Of a DNA stretch of 64,000 nucleotides, positions 1-10,558 are shown in pieces. The notes below the pieces were generated by a model, which was not told the origin of the DNA, did no database searches, and saw only the letters and a list, made by a program, of their open reading frames with translations. How positions within the stretch are numbered: the stretch's first letter is position 1; the number at the start of each line of letters is the position of its first letter. The DNA is taken from contig NC_088937.1 of assembly GCF_033473495.1 (NCBI RefSeq), forward strand, positions 4,092,001 to 4,156,000, read 5' to 3'. The translations under genes and the position numbers were made by a program. Source of the stretch: Cercospora beticola (Eukaryota; Ascomycota; Dothideomycetes; Mycosphaerellales; Mycosphaerellaceae).

Positions 1-2248
1 TGATCTTGGCCTACTCGATGATGAATTAACAGCAGCAAGCGACGGCACGTTGCACGTCGAGTTCCTGCTGGAGCGAGCGAGTATACACATCCATCATGGC
101 CTCGACAAATTCGCGCGAGAGGACTTGGAGAAGGCCAAAGCTGAGAACCAATTTCAATTCGCACTGGTGGGAATGCTTGGGAAACGAACCAAATATCAGC
201 AGAAAGACGTCAGTCAGCTGGTAGTGCTGGCAAAGAGTGTTGAAGATGGGGAAGAAGTCGCAAAGTCTGCAGACTCTACCACCACTGCCACCAAGACTAA
301 ACCAGAGAACCTGGATCTCAACGATGACACACTGCTGGAAAGCATATCGTTCACCAAGGACAAGCCCAGTGACGTGTCTCTCACAGAAATGCAAAATCTG
401 GAATCTCTACCGACCGTACTCCAGTCACTTGATCCAGGCGACCAGCCGAAATTACAGCCTCTCGACTCCACCATCTTGCTCCTGGTGGCCTCGTCAATCA
501 CAAATACATCACCGCAGAACGGCCTGACGCGAGAAGAGACACTTCCGTACGCTACACGAGTCCTAGACGGCGGCAGCTCGAACTGGCAAGTGTACACGCA
601 AGCTCTCCTTGTCCGAAGCCGGATCGAGGGATACAAGTCTCGAACGATCGAGAGAGGTCTCCTTCAGCTGCAAGCATTGGTCGATCAAGTCATTGCAGAG
701 ACAACACCTGAACACTCTTCCAGCAAAGAAGACTCCGAAAAGCCAGCAGCAATTTCAACGTTTCTGCCGAAAGCGACAGAGTCTGAGAGTGCGCCAGTTA
801 CGGAGCGAGTGAGGTACATCTTCCAGCTTGCAACTCCCACAAGATGGGAGCTCGAGGCGGAGCTTGCCTCTCGATGGGTTCAATTGGGTGGACTTCGATC
901 TGCTCTTGAAATCTACGAGCGACTCGAAATGTGGGCAGAAGCCGCTCTGTGCTGGGCTGCAACAGAGCGTGAAGACAAAGCAAAACGGATTGTGCGACGA
1001 CAACTGTTCCATGCTGCAGGTGGGGGCCCAGAAAAATCAGAGCTCGATGTTGGAGAAGATGAGGAATGGCTGGGCCCTGCCAGAGACCCTGCGCCTCTTG
1101 ACGCTCCGCGGCTGTACTGCATTCTGGGTGACATTGATCAGTCGATCGACATGTACGAGAAAGCCTGGGAAGTTTCCAATCAGCGATATGCGAGAGCGCA
1201 AAGATCGATTGGGCGGCATTTCATGGCTGCGAAAGATATGGTTCGCGCAGCGGAGGCTTACAGCAAGAGTTTACGAGTCAACCAGCTGAATCAGCAATCA
1301 TGGTTCGCGTTGGGTTGTGCTTTGCTCGAATTGGCACAGTTCAAGCGAGCAGTCGAGGCTTTCTCTCGCTGCGTGCAGCTCGATGATACGGACGCTGAAT
1401 CTTGGAGCAACCTCGCTGCTGCACTCCTCCGAACTGACGAAGACGAGTCTGATGCGCCAGTGCCTTCTACTTCGACTGAACAATCCGCAGCTCTAGACGA
1501 TGAAGACGAGTTGCAGCCTTCCAAGCAAGCAGAGCCCACTGCTAGCGAAAAGCGTCAGCAAGTCCGTTTCGACGCCCTCAAAGCCCTCAAGCGTGCGGCT
1601 TCACTCAAACACGAATCACATCGCATCTGGGAGAACGTGCTCATTGTCGCCGCTTCTCTACGACCTCCCTCGTACCAAGACATCCTCACCTCTCAACGAC
1701 AAATCATCCAACTCCGTGGTCCTACAGACGGCGAGAAATGCATTGATATTCAGATCTTGTCCAGTCTCGTCAACCACATCATATCCTCGAATGAATCCGG
1801 CTACGATCCCAATGTCCCAGGTCTCACCCGCATGACAGTAAAATTCATCGACGAGCATATCGTTCCCTTGATCACAAGCTCTGCGGAACTCTGGCATCTC
1901 GTAACAAAACTCGCCTTGTGGAGAAATAAACCTTCGACTGCTCTAGACGCCGAAGAAAAAGCTTGGAGAGCTGTGACGAATCAGCCGGGGTGGGAGAGTA
2001 ATGGGAAAGAAGAGCAGTGGAATGCTGTGGTCGAGGCTACAGTGCGACTTTGTGATAGTTATGAGAGTTTGGGGCCGAAGGAGAGGACAGAAGGAATGGC
2101 GGCTGGGTCTGGAGAGGTTGTGATGAAGGATTGGAAGTTTAAGGCTAGGAGTGCGCTGAGGGGGATTATGGGGAGAGGGAAAGATTCTTGGGAGGGAACG
2201 GAGGGGTGGGAGAGGTTGAGGGATGTTATGGAGCAGTTGAGAGGCTGA
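1..2248 (+). CDS. EMW1: EMW1/TTC27-family TPR protein, 5' partial
   Basis: The frame is open from base 2 to a TGA ending at 2248, and no real ATG opens the visible part (the codon at 50 is TTG), so the gene begins outside the window. The product is helical. It carries a block around ERLEMWAEAALCWAATERED followed by TPR units (for example RSIGRHFMAAKDMVRAAEAY and QSWFALGCALLELAQFKRA) and a low-complexity acidic insert. This is the layout of yeast Emw1 and human TTC27. Yeast Emw1 is essential and affects cell-wall integrity. TTC27 relatives are thought to act as assembly chaperones, which is family knowledge and not visible here. The last 150 bp are very G-rich on the coding strand. Only the N-terminal end is missing. 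Confidence 0.85.
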   Translation, partial: DLGLLDDELTAASDGTLHVEFLLERASIHIHHGLDKFAREDLEKAKAENQFQFALVGMLGKRTKYQQKDVSQLVVLAKSVEDGEEVAKSADSTTTATKTKPENLDLNDDTLLESISFTKDKPSDVSLTEMQNLESLPTVLQSLDPGDQPKLQPLDSTILLLVASSITNTSPQNGLTREETLPYATRVLDGGSSNWQVYTQALLVRSRIEGYKSRTIERGLLQLQALVDQVIAETTPEHSSSKEDSEKPAAISTFLPKATESESAPVTERVRYIFQLATPTRWELEAELASRWVQLGGLRSALEIYERLEMWAEAALCWAATEREDKAKRIVRRQLFHAAGGGPEKSELDVGEDEEWLGPARDPAPLDAPRLYCILGDIDQSIDMYEKAWEVSNQRYARAQRSIGRHFMAAKDMVRAAEAYSKSLRVNQLNQQSWFALGCALLELAQFKRAVEAFSRCVQLDDTDAESWSNLAAALLRTDEDESDAPVPSTSTEQSAALDDEDELQPSKQAEPTASEKRQQVRFDALKALKRAASLKHESHRIWENVLIVAASLRPPSYQDILTSQRQIIQLRGPTDGEKCIDIQILSSLVNHIISSNESGYDPNVPGLTRMTVKFIDEHIVPLITSSAELWHLVTKLALWRNKPSTALDAEEKAWRAVTNQPGWESNGKEEQWNAVVEATVRLCDSYESLGPKERTEGMAAGSGEVVMKDWKFKARSALRGIMGRGKDSWEGTEGWERLRDVMEQLRG

Positions 2249-2969
2249 GAGAGAGGGAAGGATTGATGGACCGGCGAAATCTTTACAAAGCTTCTACTAG
2301 AGCAATCTCAGTGCCCGATCGCCCGCAGGCGATACGTTGCGTAGGGAATATTTGCTCTTCACTAGCTGCATAACTTTGTTTTGATGCTTCGCAAACGTCC
2401 GCACTTTCAGCGTAGGCTTTCGGAAAGTGCATGTCACGTTGAGAGCCACCTGTAAGCCCAAACGAGCTTGAAGAAGCACCATGTGTGGTTTGTCAATCAA
2501 TGCCGCACTACTTCTCAAAGTCCACTTCTGTTGACAAGATTTGGATTCTTCCAGGTTGCCTACGCTGACTGTCACACAGGAGCCGTTCGCTCTTGCCACT
2601 CGACTTGTCGGAGCGTGGAATGCGCGGTCGAGTCATGTATCGACCGCCAACTGTCCGCAGCCCTTCACATGTGCCAAAACGATGGCACCCATGCCGCACT
2701 GGGAACGCAAGTGAAGGCCTCGGTGATGCTCGTCAGTCGTGGAGTCAACAACTCGATCACGCGAGCACTTAGGCCGTCACGATCACCGTATTGATCCTGG
2801 ACCGCCTGGAATGCATCTAGCATCGTATCATGTGGACAGTAAGATGTCAACGAGGTTCATATCTGACGCTGACGCTGATCAGAAGACCTCTCCTGGTGTC
2901 TGAAGCGTCTACACTTGACCATGCTTTTCAGCAGATATTGTGGCCCATGCAGAGCCATGCATCAGTCAA
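2249..2969. other. Intergenic, convergent 3' ends
   Basis: This stretch lies between the EMW1 stop and the stop of the convergent PI 4-kinase. Only short random-looking ORFs are present. I see no RNA gene or repeat. It probably holds the two 3' UTRs and terminators. Confidence 0.6.
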
Positions 2970-5288
2970 CTAGCACCACTTGAATACGGGCGCCCGACTC
3001 TTGACCATTTCGAGCCTTTCCACGATGACCTTCCTTGTTGCGCCTTCCCTCTCTGAAGTGGCTGCATAGCCAAGATCTCCGTCATCCTCGCTATTGTTCC
3101 TGGCGAAGCTAAGTGAGAAACGCCGCGACCGGGGCCGATTTGGCGAAGACATCCATTGCGTGCGGGGAACATCGAGTGATACGCGATGGCGATGATCGCC
3201 GGTTCGCGACCTGAAAGCTCCGGGACGTTGCGTGTCTGGCGATCGCATTGCTGCTGGAGACAGCTTCACCTCCTTGGTGGCCGTCTCTGATGGCTTTTGC
3301 GATTCATGAACATCTTGAGAAGAGTTCTGCCGCGATGTGTTGAAACGATTGGGAACGTGTATGGCTTCGTTCGGCAGGGACGATCCATATTGTTCCAGCA
3401 GCTTGCCATCTATTGTCGAGGCTGACGGATGCGCGGCGGAGATATCCATTTCTTCATCGTCCATCATGTCGATCGCAGGTGTACTACCATTTAGTGCATG
3501 ACGTCTGTGTTCCTCCGCGTTCGCAGCAGCGGCTCTCATTCGCATCTCTTCGCTGGCGCGCGGCAATGGTACAGCGACGGGGATGTCGACCAGATCGTCC
3601 CAGACATGCACACGATTCCGTCGCGTAAGTTCCAGCGGCCCGTGATCAGGTGTCTTCAACGTCTCAACAACGTTCCAGGCTTGTCCCTTCATCACAGCCA
3701 TCTGTCTTGCGAACATTTTCTCCTGAAAATCTGCATCGATCTCAAAACACTGACGGAGCTTCACTTGCGTCTCGCTCCACCAGGCCTTGGATGTCAGCAA
3801 GGGCAAGAAATGCTGTTTCGTTTTCTCCGAGAAAGGCCTTCCGATCAAGCCGACTGGAAGGAAGAGCCAGCCGAATGGGTAGCTTCGCCATGCATCGGGA
3901 TGCTTCCACGGCCACGATAGCGAATTGTCAATTGCGCCGATTCTCGGAACAGCCCCTTCTCGCGCTTTGCTGGGAGATCTTGAGGCACTCATGCTCTCAT
4001 TGCGCCTATGATAGCCATTGGTGTCTGTTTCACCATTCGCTTTCGGCGGCTCCTTGACTATTGTGGCTTTGTTGGTGTCCCGGTCAATTCGTATCATCCA
4101 GTTGTCTGAGCCTCGGTCTGTGTTGCGCATTACATAGTCCAATATCACCAGCTTTTCGAGTTCCTCTCGAAAGCTTTGCTGAAGCTCCTCGGTCCAGAAT
4201 TCAGAATTTCTCCCCGCCTCGGCTGCATCGTCTTCTTCATCTTCTGTGTTGTACCCATCCGTTGTTGCTGTCGTAGGCCTGCTACTCGTCCTACTGCTCG
4301 GTCGGCACGTCTCGTCCCATCGCTTTCGGCGCTTCTTTCGTGATGGAGCATCTCGAAAGCTGGTATTGTTCAAATCTGGCCACGGATGTTCCTGGAAGAA
4401 TTCCGTTGCTCCCTTGAAGCCCTTCAAAAACACCTGGAATGAGCCCAGCTTCTCTGGAAATGGCCTGCCTTTCCTGTAGTATGCTCTTCTGTCCATCCAG
4501 TCGTAGTGAAAGCTTTTACTGCTGAGTCCAACTACATCCGTGTAAGGCACAAGGTTCGTCCGTAACTGGCAGTCAAGCACATATGCTGCGGCTTCTGAAA
4601 CGTAGCTCAGGTTGGGAATGAGCATTGCTCGTCCGAAGGCGAACGGGAACAAATTACGATGGATCCACTTTGTCCACTTGGGGTTCTTGCTGGCATACGG
4701 CTCTTCATCTTTGGGCTTGAAAACGCCAATTGTCTGCCCACCACTATTGCGTGCGAAATATGACCCGCTGCTTCCTTGAGCGATCAATTTTGGATGTAGG
4801 CCAAGCTCAATGGCAGTTCGCACCGATTCGACCAGGTCGTCGAACTCCAACTTTGAGAGTCGCTCGGTGTCGTCGCGCGCGTTTTCCAACGTCTCTTTCG
4901 TTGCGGGCCTGATCCAATCTGGTGCATGAAATACAGAATGATGTATCTCTAAATGTTCCTCTTCCGCGCTCTTTCCCTTCACTCTTCGCCGTTTGAAGCG
5001 GTCCTTGATCTCCTCTGCCCAGCGCTCCAGCCTCAGATTGATTGCCTTGATGTCCACTCCGCTGTTCGCTCGCCGCCGTCTGCCCGGTCTGGGTAGAGAA
5101 GAGCCATCGGGCATGCGCATGGAGCCGCGACGACCAGGCTGTATGGGCGCATATTGGGCACCTGGGGAAGAGACGACTGCCGGATCGACGAACGGGTCCT
5201 CGATATCGGAATACGCTTGCTCCTCCTCTTCTTCCTCTGCCTGCGCGATGCGGGCGTATCCCGAGGCCGCTGGACGTTTCGACGACAT
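2970..5288 (-). CDS. LSB6: Phosphatidylinositol 4-kinase, type II (LSB6-like)
   Basis: A single-exon gene of 772 aa with its ATG at 5286-5288. Type II PI 4-kinases phosphorylate phosphatidylinositol at position 4 on endosomal, vacuolar and plasma membranes; yeast Lsb6 also influences endosome motility. The ATP-binding glycine loop is visible near residue 172 (GSSGSYF), followed by the conserved GVFKPKDEEPYA with its lysine. The catalytic-loop region near residue 380 reads DYVMRNTDRGSDNWM. The metal-binding DNS follows in AIDNSLSWPWKHPDAWRSYP, as in the family. The N-terminal 100 residues are basic and acidic low complexity. The C-terminal 200 residues are Ser/Arg-rich and lineage-specific. 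The gene is divergent from the GATA factor across a promoter of about 1.2 kb that contains an inverted-repeat element. Confidence 0.93.
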   Translation of the reverse strand: MSSKRPAASGYARIAQAEEEEEEQAYSDIEDPFVDPAVVSSPGAQYAPIQPGRRGSMRMPDGSSLPRPGRRRRANSGVDIKAINLRLERWAEEIKDRFKRRRVKGKSAEEEHLEIHHSVFHAPDWIRPATKETLENARDDTERLSKLEFDDLVESVRTAIELGLHPKLIAQGSSGSYFARNSGGQTIGVFKPKDEEPYASKNPKWTKWIHRNLFPFAFGRAMLIPNLSYVSEAAAYVLDCQLRTNLVPYTDVVGLSSKSFHYDWMDRRAYYRKGRPFPEKLGSFQVFLKGFKGATEFFQEHPWPDLNNTSFRDAPSRKKRRKRWDETCRPSSRTSSRPTTATTDGYNTEDEEDDAAEAGRNSEFWTEELQQSFREELEKLVILDYVMRNTDRGSDNWMIRIDRDTNKATIVKEPPKANGETDTNGYHRRNESMSASRSPSKAREGAVPRIGAIDNSLSWPWKHPDAWRSYPFGWLFLPVGLIGRPFSEKTKQHFLPLLTSKAWWSETQVKLRQCFEIDADFQEKMFARQMAVMKGQAWNVVETLKTPDHGPLELTRRNRVHVWDDLVDIPVAVPLPRASEEMRMRAAAANAEEHRRHALNGSTPAIDMMDDEEMDISAAHPSASTIDGKLLEQYGSSLPNEAIHVPNRFNTSRQNSSQDVHESQKPSETATKEVKLSPAAMRSPDTQRPGAFRSRTGDHRHRVSLDVPRTQWMSSPNRPRSRRFSLSFARNNSEDDGDLGYAATSEREGATRKVIVERLEMVKSRAPVFKWC

Positions 5289-6505
5289 GTTCGAGCGATG
5301 AGAAGGGCCGTGAGATCAGTATGCAGCCTCAGACATCGAATTCGGCTAAGCCATGTTCGCGGTGGGTGGACGACGCGAAGTTGATGGCATGTCGATGCAT
5401 CCAGGGACGAGAGTCAAGCCACAGTGACCAGGATTGAGCCACTCGCGGACCGCGGGCGGATGATCGACCAACGCGCGAGGGTGTTGTGTATAAGGAGGAG
5501 AAATTCGAAAGCACGGACGAATTTTCAGCTTCAGCTCACATTGCACCTCGAAGGACGCCCCTCCCTTTCTAAAGCCCCCCTTGGGGGGTTAGGGGGGCAA
5601 CATAGTCGTTGCCCTGGGTGTTGCACTTTTTTTAATAACTTTATGCCTTACTGTTGTGTTAAAATCTCAAAATTCGCGTATTAGACTTAGAGACATTCGA
5701 AGACTTCTCAGAATCCGGGGCAGGCTTCTGATTGGGTAGGTGCGGCGAATCTCTCCTCCTTATACACAGCACCCGCGCGAGTTATAGGAGCCGCCAAATA
5801 ATCTCCGCTTGTGCGCTGCAAATGAGGGAAGATGTCGTCAATATCCAATCAAAGCCTCGCTGATTCCGCGACTGCTCGGCGACGTGCTGCTACAGCGAGG
5901 TCGCAGCGCAACCGGCATTCGATCCGGGCACGAGGCTGTAGCTCGCGCCACAAGATGAATTTGAACACGGCAGCATTTCGAAGAGGGCAAGATATCAATC
6001 CGAAGGGCAACGACAAGTATGGCCTACACGCCAATACGCACGATGGCTGTGCCGCATTTCGGACACGTTGTACACGCTGCGAGAGCGCCATGGTTGATGC
6101 CAATGACAGAGAGCCGAATCGAGATGGACGCTCGGCTTGCCGTTGTGGCGCTACTGCACAACGCCTACGCCATAATCCCTGTTATCTTCAATGTTATCGA
6201 AAGCAGGTGTGACCCTTCGTTATTGCACTTTCTCCTATTGCAGTCGCTCGTATGCTACCCTCTCTTGCTTCTCCAACGACCTCTTCTTCATCAGCCCAAG
6301 AGCATTGCAGTCGATGAGCATTGGGGGTGCCATTGTCGCTTTTCCTACATACTTGTAATTCTAATAATTCTTGTGCTGGACCACGAATCTCGCCCACCTT
6401 TTGCGCACATCCTCTGCCGCTTTGGGAGTGAACGTACGGCATCAGCACGCTTTACGACAAGTCCATTCACACTGCCCCGCCCGCGAACGATCTCCCGCCG
6501 ATTCA
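5289..6505. promoter_or_regulatory. Divergent promoter region LSB6 / AreB
   Basis: About 1.2 kb of non-coding DNA lies between the two divergent start codons. It holds an inverted-repeat element at 5470-5783 (listed separately) and pyrimidine-rich tracts such as 6220-6300 that fit a long 5' leader for the GATA-factor gene. The short ORFs here show no recognisable protein. Confidence 0.5.
5470..5783. repeat. MITE-like element with 38-bp terminal inverted repeats
   Basis: Positions 5470-5507 and the reverse complement of 5746-5783 match at 34 of 38 bases. They share the core TGTATAAGGAGGAGA, pointing inward from both ends. The 314-bp unit has no coding capacity. Its centre (5574-5598) is a C-run/G-run palindrome. 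I cannot see a convincing target-site duplication, so assignment to a transposon class is open. Two inward-facing TATA-like boxes that arose as regulatory sequence are an alternative reading. Confidence 0.6.
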
Positions 6506-8163
6506 ATGCTGCAATACGCTGTTCCCAACGCGTCGCAACCATTCCACAGACCGCCAGCTGTATTCGCCGAAGCCCCACGTCCACCGAGCGGCATTGCGCA
6601 TCGCGAACATCACAGCACCGGCGCGAGTATACCTCGACCGCCTTCAACAGCGTCAACGCACTCGAGCTCGCATCCACGGCAGGCCTCGTTCAGCGGACGA
6701 ATAGGGACGGACAACATTTCGTTGGCGACATTGGCATCGCTCGCAGCCAATGCGCCTGCTGCGGTAGTGAGCCACAGCGGTGACAGGTATGTGCATACCA
6801 ATTCACAAGATCATGAGCGGCCTCATGGGCAAGAGCGAGAGCGCTGCGAAGCTCTGGCGGTGCTGGAGCAGGGATTCCACTGTTGCATCCCCACACTGCC
6901 GGCGTCTCGTTATCTCGGCCAAGACAGCAGGCACTGAACTAACGTCTTGCTCTTTCCACCCGCAGCACTCGATCGAACACTCCCGTCAGCACCGTGGCCA
7001 TGAGCCAGAGCGCCCCCGCGACCGCGGGCTACGGCAACCAAAACGGATCCGGGGTGAGTTGCCAGCCAGCGCTGTTGTCGCCCATTCCCTCGCGCTGCGG
7101 TGCTAGTCGCTTCTTCTTCGCGCCTTATCGCCTATCTTTTCTCCGCAATTCGTCGCCCTCGACCAAAACTCAAATCGCCCAGCACCAAAGCAACCACGCA
7201 TGTGTTCCTAGCTGACGTGACCGACAGCCTCCCATATGCGCCAACTGCCAGACCTCGACGACACCGCTGTGGCGGCGCGATGAATCCGGCTCCGTGCTGT
7301 GCAATGCCTGTGGACTTTTCCTCAAGCTGCACGGACGCCCTCGGCCTATCAGCTTGAAGACGGATGTCATCAAGAGCAGGAACCGCGTCAAGGCCTCGCA
7401 AGCAAAGAAGAGAGACAGCCATGGCGGAGAAAATGGCCTGCAACATATGTCCAATGGCTATCCCGCAGCGCATCCGGACCTCGCACATTTGCAGCATGCC
7501 GTACAGACGGGACACCAGCACGGACTGCCCATGGGCAGTGGCATAGTGGGACATGCCCACGACCAGCAGGCTCGGCCAGGCTCGCCCAACTCCATGGCGC
7601 GCAGTCAGACGCCCGGCCTGCACCAGCAACACAGGTGTGTCTTTCGCAAATTGCTTACTGCCGCATGCGTGCTAACCCAGCCTAGTAACCCCAACATCGC
7701 ACCACAGCACATCTTCGACACAGTGTCCCTGCCCTCCGACACCTTTGCCAGCCCGTCATTACCACATCTCGCGCTCCAGCAAAACGGCCAGCAGAACGGC
7801 CAGTTGGAGCAGCCTTCGAATGTGCAAGATCTGCTCAGTCAGAACGTGACCCTGCGTACGCGGGTGAGCGAGTTGGAAGTCATCAACGACCTCTTCCGAG
7901 GCCGAGTAACAGAACTGGAGCAAAGCGAAAACCAAACGAAAGAACGAGAGCGAGCGCACGAGGAAGAGGCGCAGCGTCTCACTGCAGAGTTGGCCACTGC
8001 TCATGCACGCGCGGCGGAGCTTCAGCGTCAACTGGACGAGCTGCAGCAGACGCAAGCAGAGACGGCAGATGGCCCTGCGCGGAAGAAAACGAAAATGGAG
8101 AGCGAGAATGGAGTTGACGAGACTGGCCCTCAGGAGGACAGTGCACAGGCGGGAGGGCAGTAA
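6506..8163 (+). CDS. areB: GATA-type transcription factor, AreB/ASD-4-like
   Basis: Four exons: 6506-6786, 6966-7053, 7228-7634, 7686-8163 (417 aa). The introns are 179, 174 and 51 bp, all GT-AG, with CTAAC branch sites in the first and third; the joins keep frame (phases 2, 0, 2). The single zinc finger follows C-X2-C-X17-C-X2-C: CANC, then [18 protein letters not shown] and [12 protein letters not shown]. The C-terminus carries a leucine-zipper-like helix ([20 protein letters not shown]) typical of AreB/ASD-4/Gzf3-Dal80 factors. These act in the nucleus as repressors or modulators of nitrogen-regulated genes and dimerise through that coiled coil. The N-terminus is Ser/Pro-rich. An ATG further upstream would need an extra exon. 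The family assignment is firm and the symbol is by homology. Confidence 0.85.
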
Positions 8164-9123
8164 CAGTCATGCATTTCTCGTCGTTGAAGGAAACGACCTA
8201 ATAAAAGTTGTTCTGTTGTTGTGGCCATGGCATCTGACCTGGCTTTTGTTCTGAAAGCTAGTTGTCTTCTGACGAAGGCACGGCCTGCACAATACCCCGG
8301 TGTTGACATAGCATGTTAATGAGATCGACTGAAATATTGTCGACGTGAGATGATGACATGTGTCTTTACACTTGACGGTTGAAAGCTCGGAGCGGTGCTT
8401 TAGCGGTGTTTATTCGATTCTTTCGCCGTTTCATACCAATCTCCATAGTGGCGACTGCAGAGTTGTGGCTCTTTCTCAAGTTGCAGGGCGCTGAGTCTCC
8501 TGGTCCTGCGGAAAAGAACAATGCGACTTTTCGCGAAAATATCGAAGCATTTGAAATCGCTCTGCACTGCCATCGCCCTACCTTGCAAGCTGGGAGCATT
8601 GAGCCATCTCGGCCTGCAAGAGATGGCGTGCTCTTCTCACAAAGCCGAACGTTCCAGTCATGAAGCTGCATTACAGCGTCCCTCTTTCCCAAATCGAGGA
8701 GCGCTTGAGATGGAGCTATAATCGCTGATATGTTTCCAAAAAGATTTCGGTATTGTAGGCGTGACTCTTCGCTGGATGAGGCGACCGAGACTTCCCGCCA
8801 TTTCGACCAGTCAACGTTCCTCGAGGGCTCGTCACGTCTCGATTTGAGAGAGATCCCAGCTCGGCTTGGATCAGAAGAAATAGGCACAGAAGCCATCCGT
8901 CGAGGCCTCTGCTGTAATAAAAACCTGCCTGAATGCTGAGGAGCCCGCAACTGCTGAAACTCTTCGCCCATATTCATCGAGGACCTTGTAGTGTGGACTT
9001 TCTGGAGGCACAGGACTGAATGTCGGTGAATCCCACGCGTGATGGGAAGATCTAATTGTTGCTTGATGCTTCGCTGCCCGATGCGAATATTGAAATATGT
9101 GGAGCGCACATTGCTGCACATCA
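8164..9123. other. Intergenic, convergent 3' ends
   Basis: About 960 bp lie between the AreB stop and the GYP8 stop. A minus-strand frame of 297 codons (8366-9259) crosses it and overlaps the GYP8 end in another frame. Its composition looks non-coding, so I do not call it. No repeat or RNA gene seen. Confidence 0.5.
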
Positions 9124-10558
9124 TCATGGTGCCAAAGACCCCACAAAGCGCCACGCAGTGTCGCCCAAACGACCAAGCATTTCGACAATGCGTACCGCAC
9201 CGTCTGCGCGGCGCATGTATAATGCTAGCACAGCAACGGCAATCGCAGCTCCGGCCCATCTGGCTGGGCGTCGGTACTTGCGACCCAATGCATATGTGCG
9301 CTGTTGAAGCTTGACCAGCATGTCGTGCCTGCGTATTTCTGCCGCATGTTTTTCATAGAGCTGTTCGCCTTCCGCCAGCGTTTGTGCGGCCAGCGCTTGG
9401 GGGTTGCGGGTCGTTTTGAGGACTGAATATGAGCTCACGCGGCTCCAAGCTCGGTTTGGGAGACGCTCGGGCGGGTATCGTTTGAAGAGTGTTCGTGTCT
9501 TGGAGATCAAGCCCTCGAGATCCAGTGGTTTGGGTAATTTGGAGAGAATGGAGTGGAGCATTTCCGGCTCATCGTGCTCAATATCCAGTAATTCTTTCTT
9601 TCGTGTCATGACGATCTGCACGAATAGGTCAGCATCTCTCAATCACATGCGTAGGAAGGAGCGGTGAGGCCTACTGCTGCAAACAAATATACCGGGACGA
9701 CTGCTCCACTCGCCAGCAGATAGTCGAACAGTCGCACAATGTCTCCATAGCCTTCGATGTCGTGCGCGTATAGTGTTAATGTCGCAGCGAGAGCAAAGAA
9801 CGGAGCAGGATGATAGGCACTCGACAAATGCTGATACAATTCCCGATCTGCGACATATAAGATGGCGGGGAGGAGTTGAAGATGTGATTGCGAAGCTGAC
9901 ATGGTCGGCAGCATGAAGTCGCGGATGCGAAGGAGCGAGAGCCGCGCAGCCGCCGGTTCCGCTGCGTCGGCGCCCAAGACCAGGAGGAGAACCTGCACGA
10001 TATCGTGGTAGCCCTGGAAGTAACAGAGTACGGGGTGTCTTCGGAGGACTGCCGTGATGACATCCGAGAGCTCGTGTCTGCGTTGGTCTTTTTGCTTATC
10101 GGACTCATCTTGCTCGTGTTAGCTAAGAATTATACCTGGAAGGTCTTGACTTACTATCTGGGTAGTAGATGAATGAGCGATCTACGTCCAACTGCACTTG
10201 ACCCTCTTCACGGTGACGCGGTAAATCGTGCCAGTCGGGTATGCTATTGGTGTCGTCGTGGCTTCCGAGTAACACCGGCCCTGGGAAAAGATCAGCGCAT
10301 GGCCGAAATGTGAAGCAGGTTTTGGTGATACCTACAGGCAGTTCGCCTCACTTCATCTTCGATGAAGCCTCCTGGGGATGAGGCCAGCTCGGACAGGGCA
10401 TCGAGATCATGTTCACGACATGCAGCCAGAATGCGAGTGACCTTCTCCTGGTCCTTGCTGGTTAGAGGTGTCGAGCTTCCAGAAGCTGGGATTGAGGGAG
10501 TCTCCGCATCGACGTCCTCATGCTCCATCTCTACCGGGCTATTATCCTGATTGTCCAT
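9124..10558 (-). CDS. GYP8: TBC-domain Rab GTPase-activating protein (GYP8/TBC1D20-like)
   Basis: Four exons on the minus strand: 10336-10558, 10155-10280, 9675-10108, 9124-9615 (424 aa). Introns of 55, 46 and 59 bp keep frame exactly. The joins restore family motifs: RRTAWPVLLG across the first, the arginine finger QLDVDRSF in exon 2, and the glutamine finger YFQGYHDIV in exon 3. The block LRIRDFMLPTM and the following helices match Gyp8/TBC1D20. Near the C-terminus a hydrophobic segment (WAGAAIAVAVLALYM) fits the membrane anchor of this subfamily, which works on Rab1/Ypt1-type GTPases at the ER. The start at 10558 is the first true ATG in frame; the codon at 10576 is GTG. Confidence 0.9.

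Noticed and set aside
6019..6783. 254-codon plus-strand frame before the GATA finger
   Set aside because: It overlaps exon 1 of the AreB-like gene in another frame and runs through its leader. The frame starting at 6506 joins the finger exons correctly.
8366..9259. 297-codon minus-strand frame opening with ATG
   Set aside because: It overlaps the 3' end of GYP8 in another frame; composition (scattered Cys, Arg, Trp) is not protein-like and no motif is visible. It is most likely a chance frame across two 3' regions.
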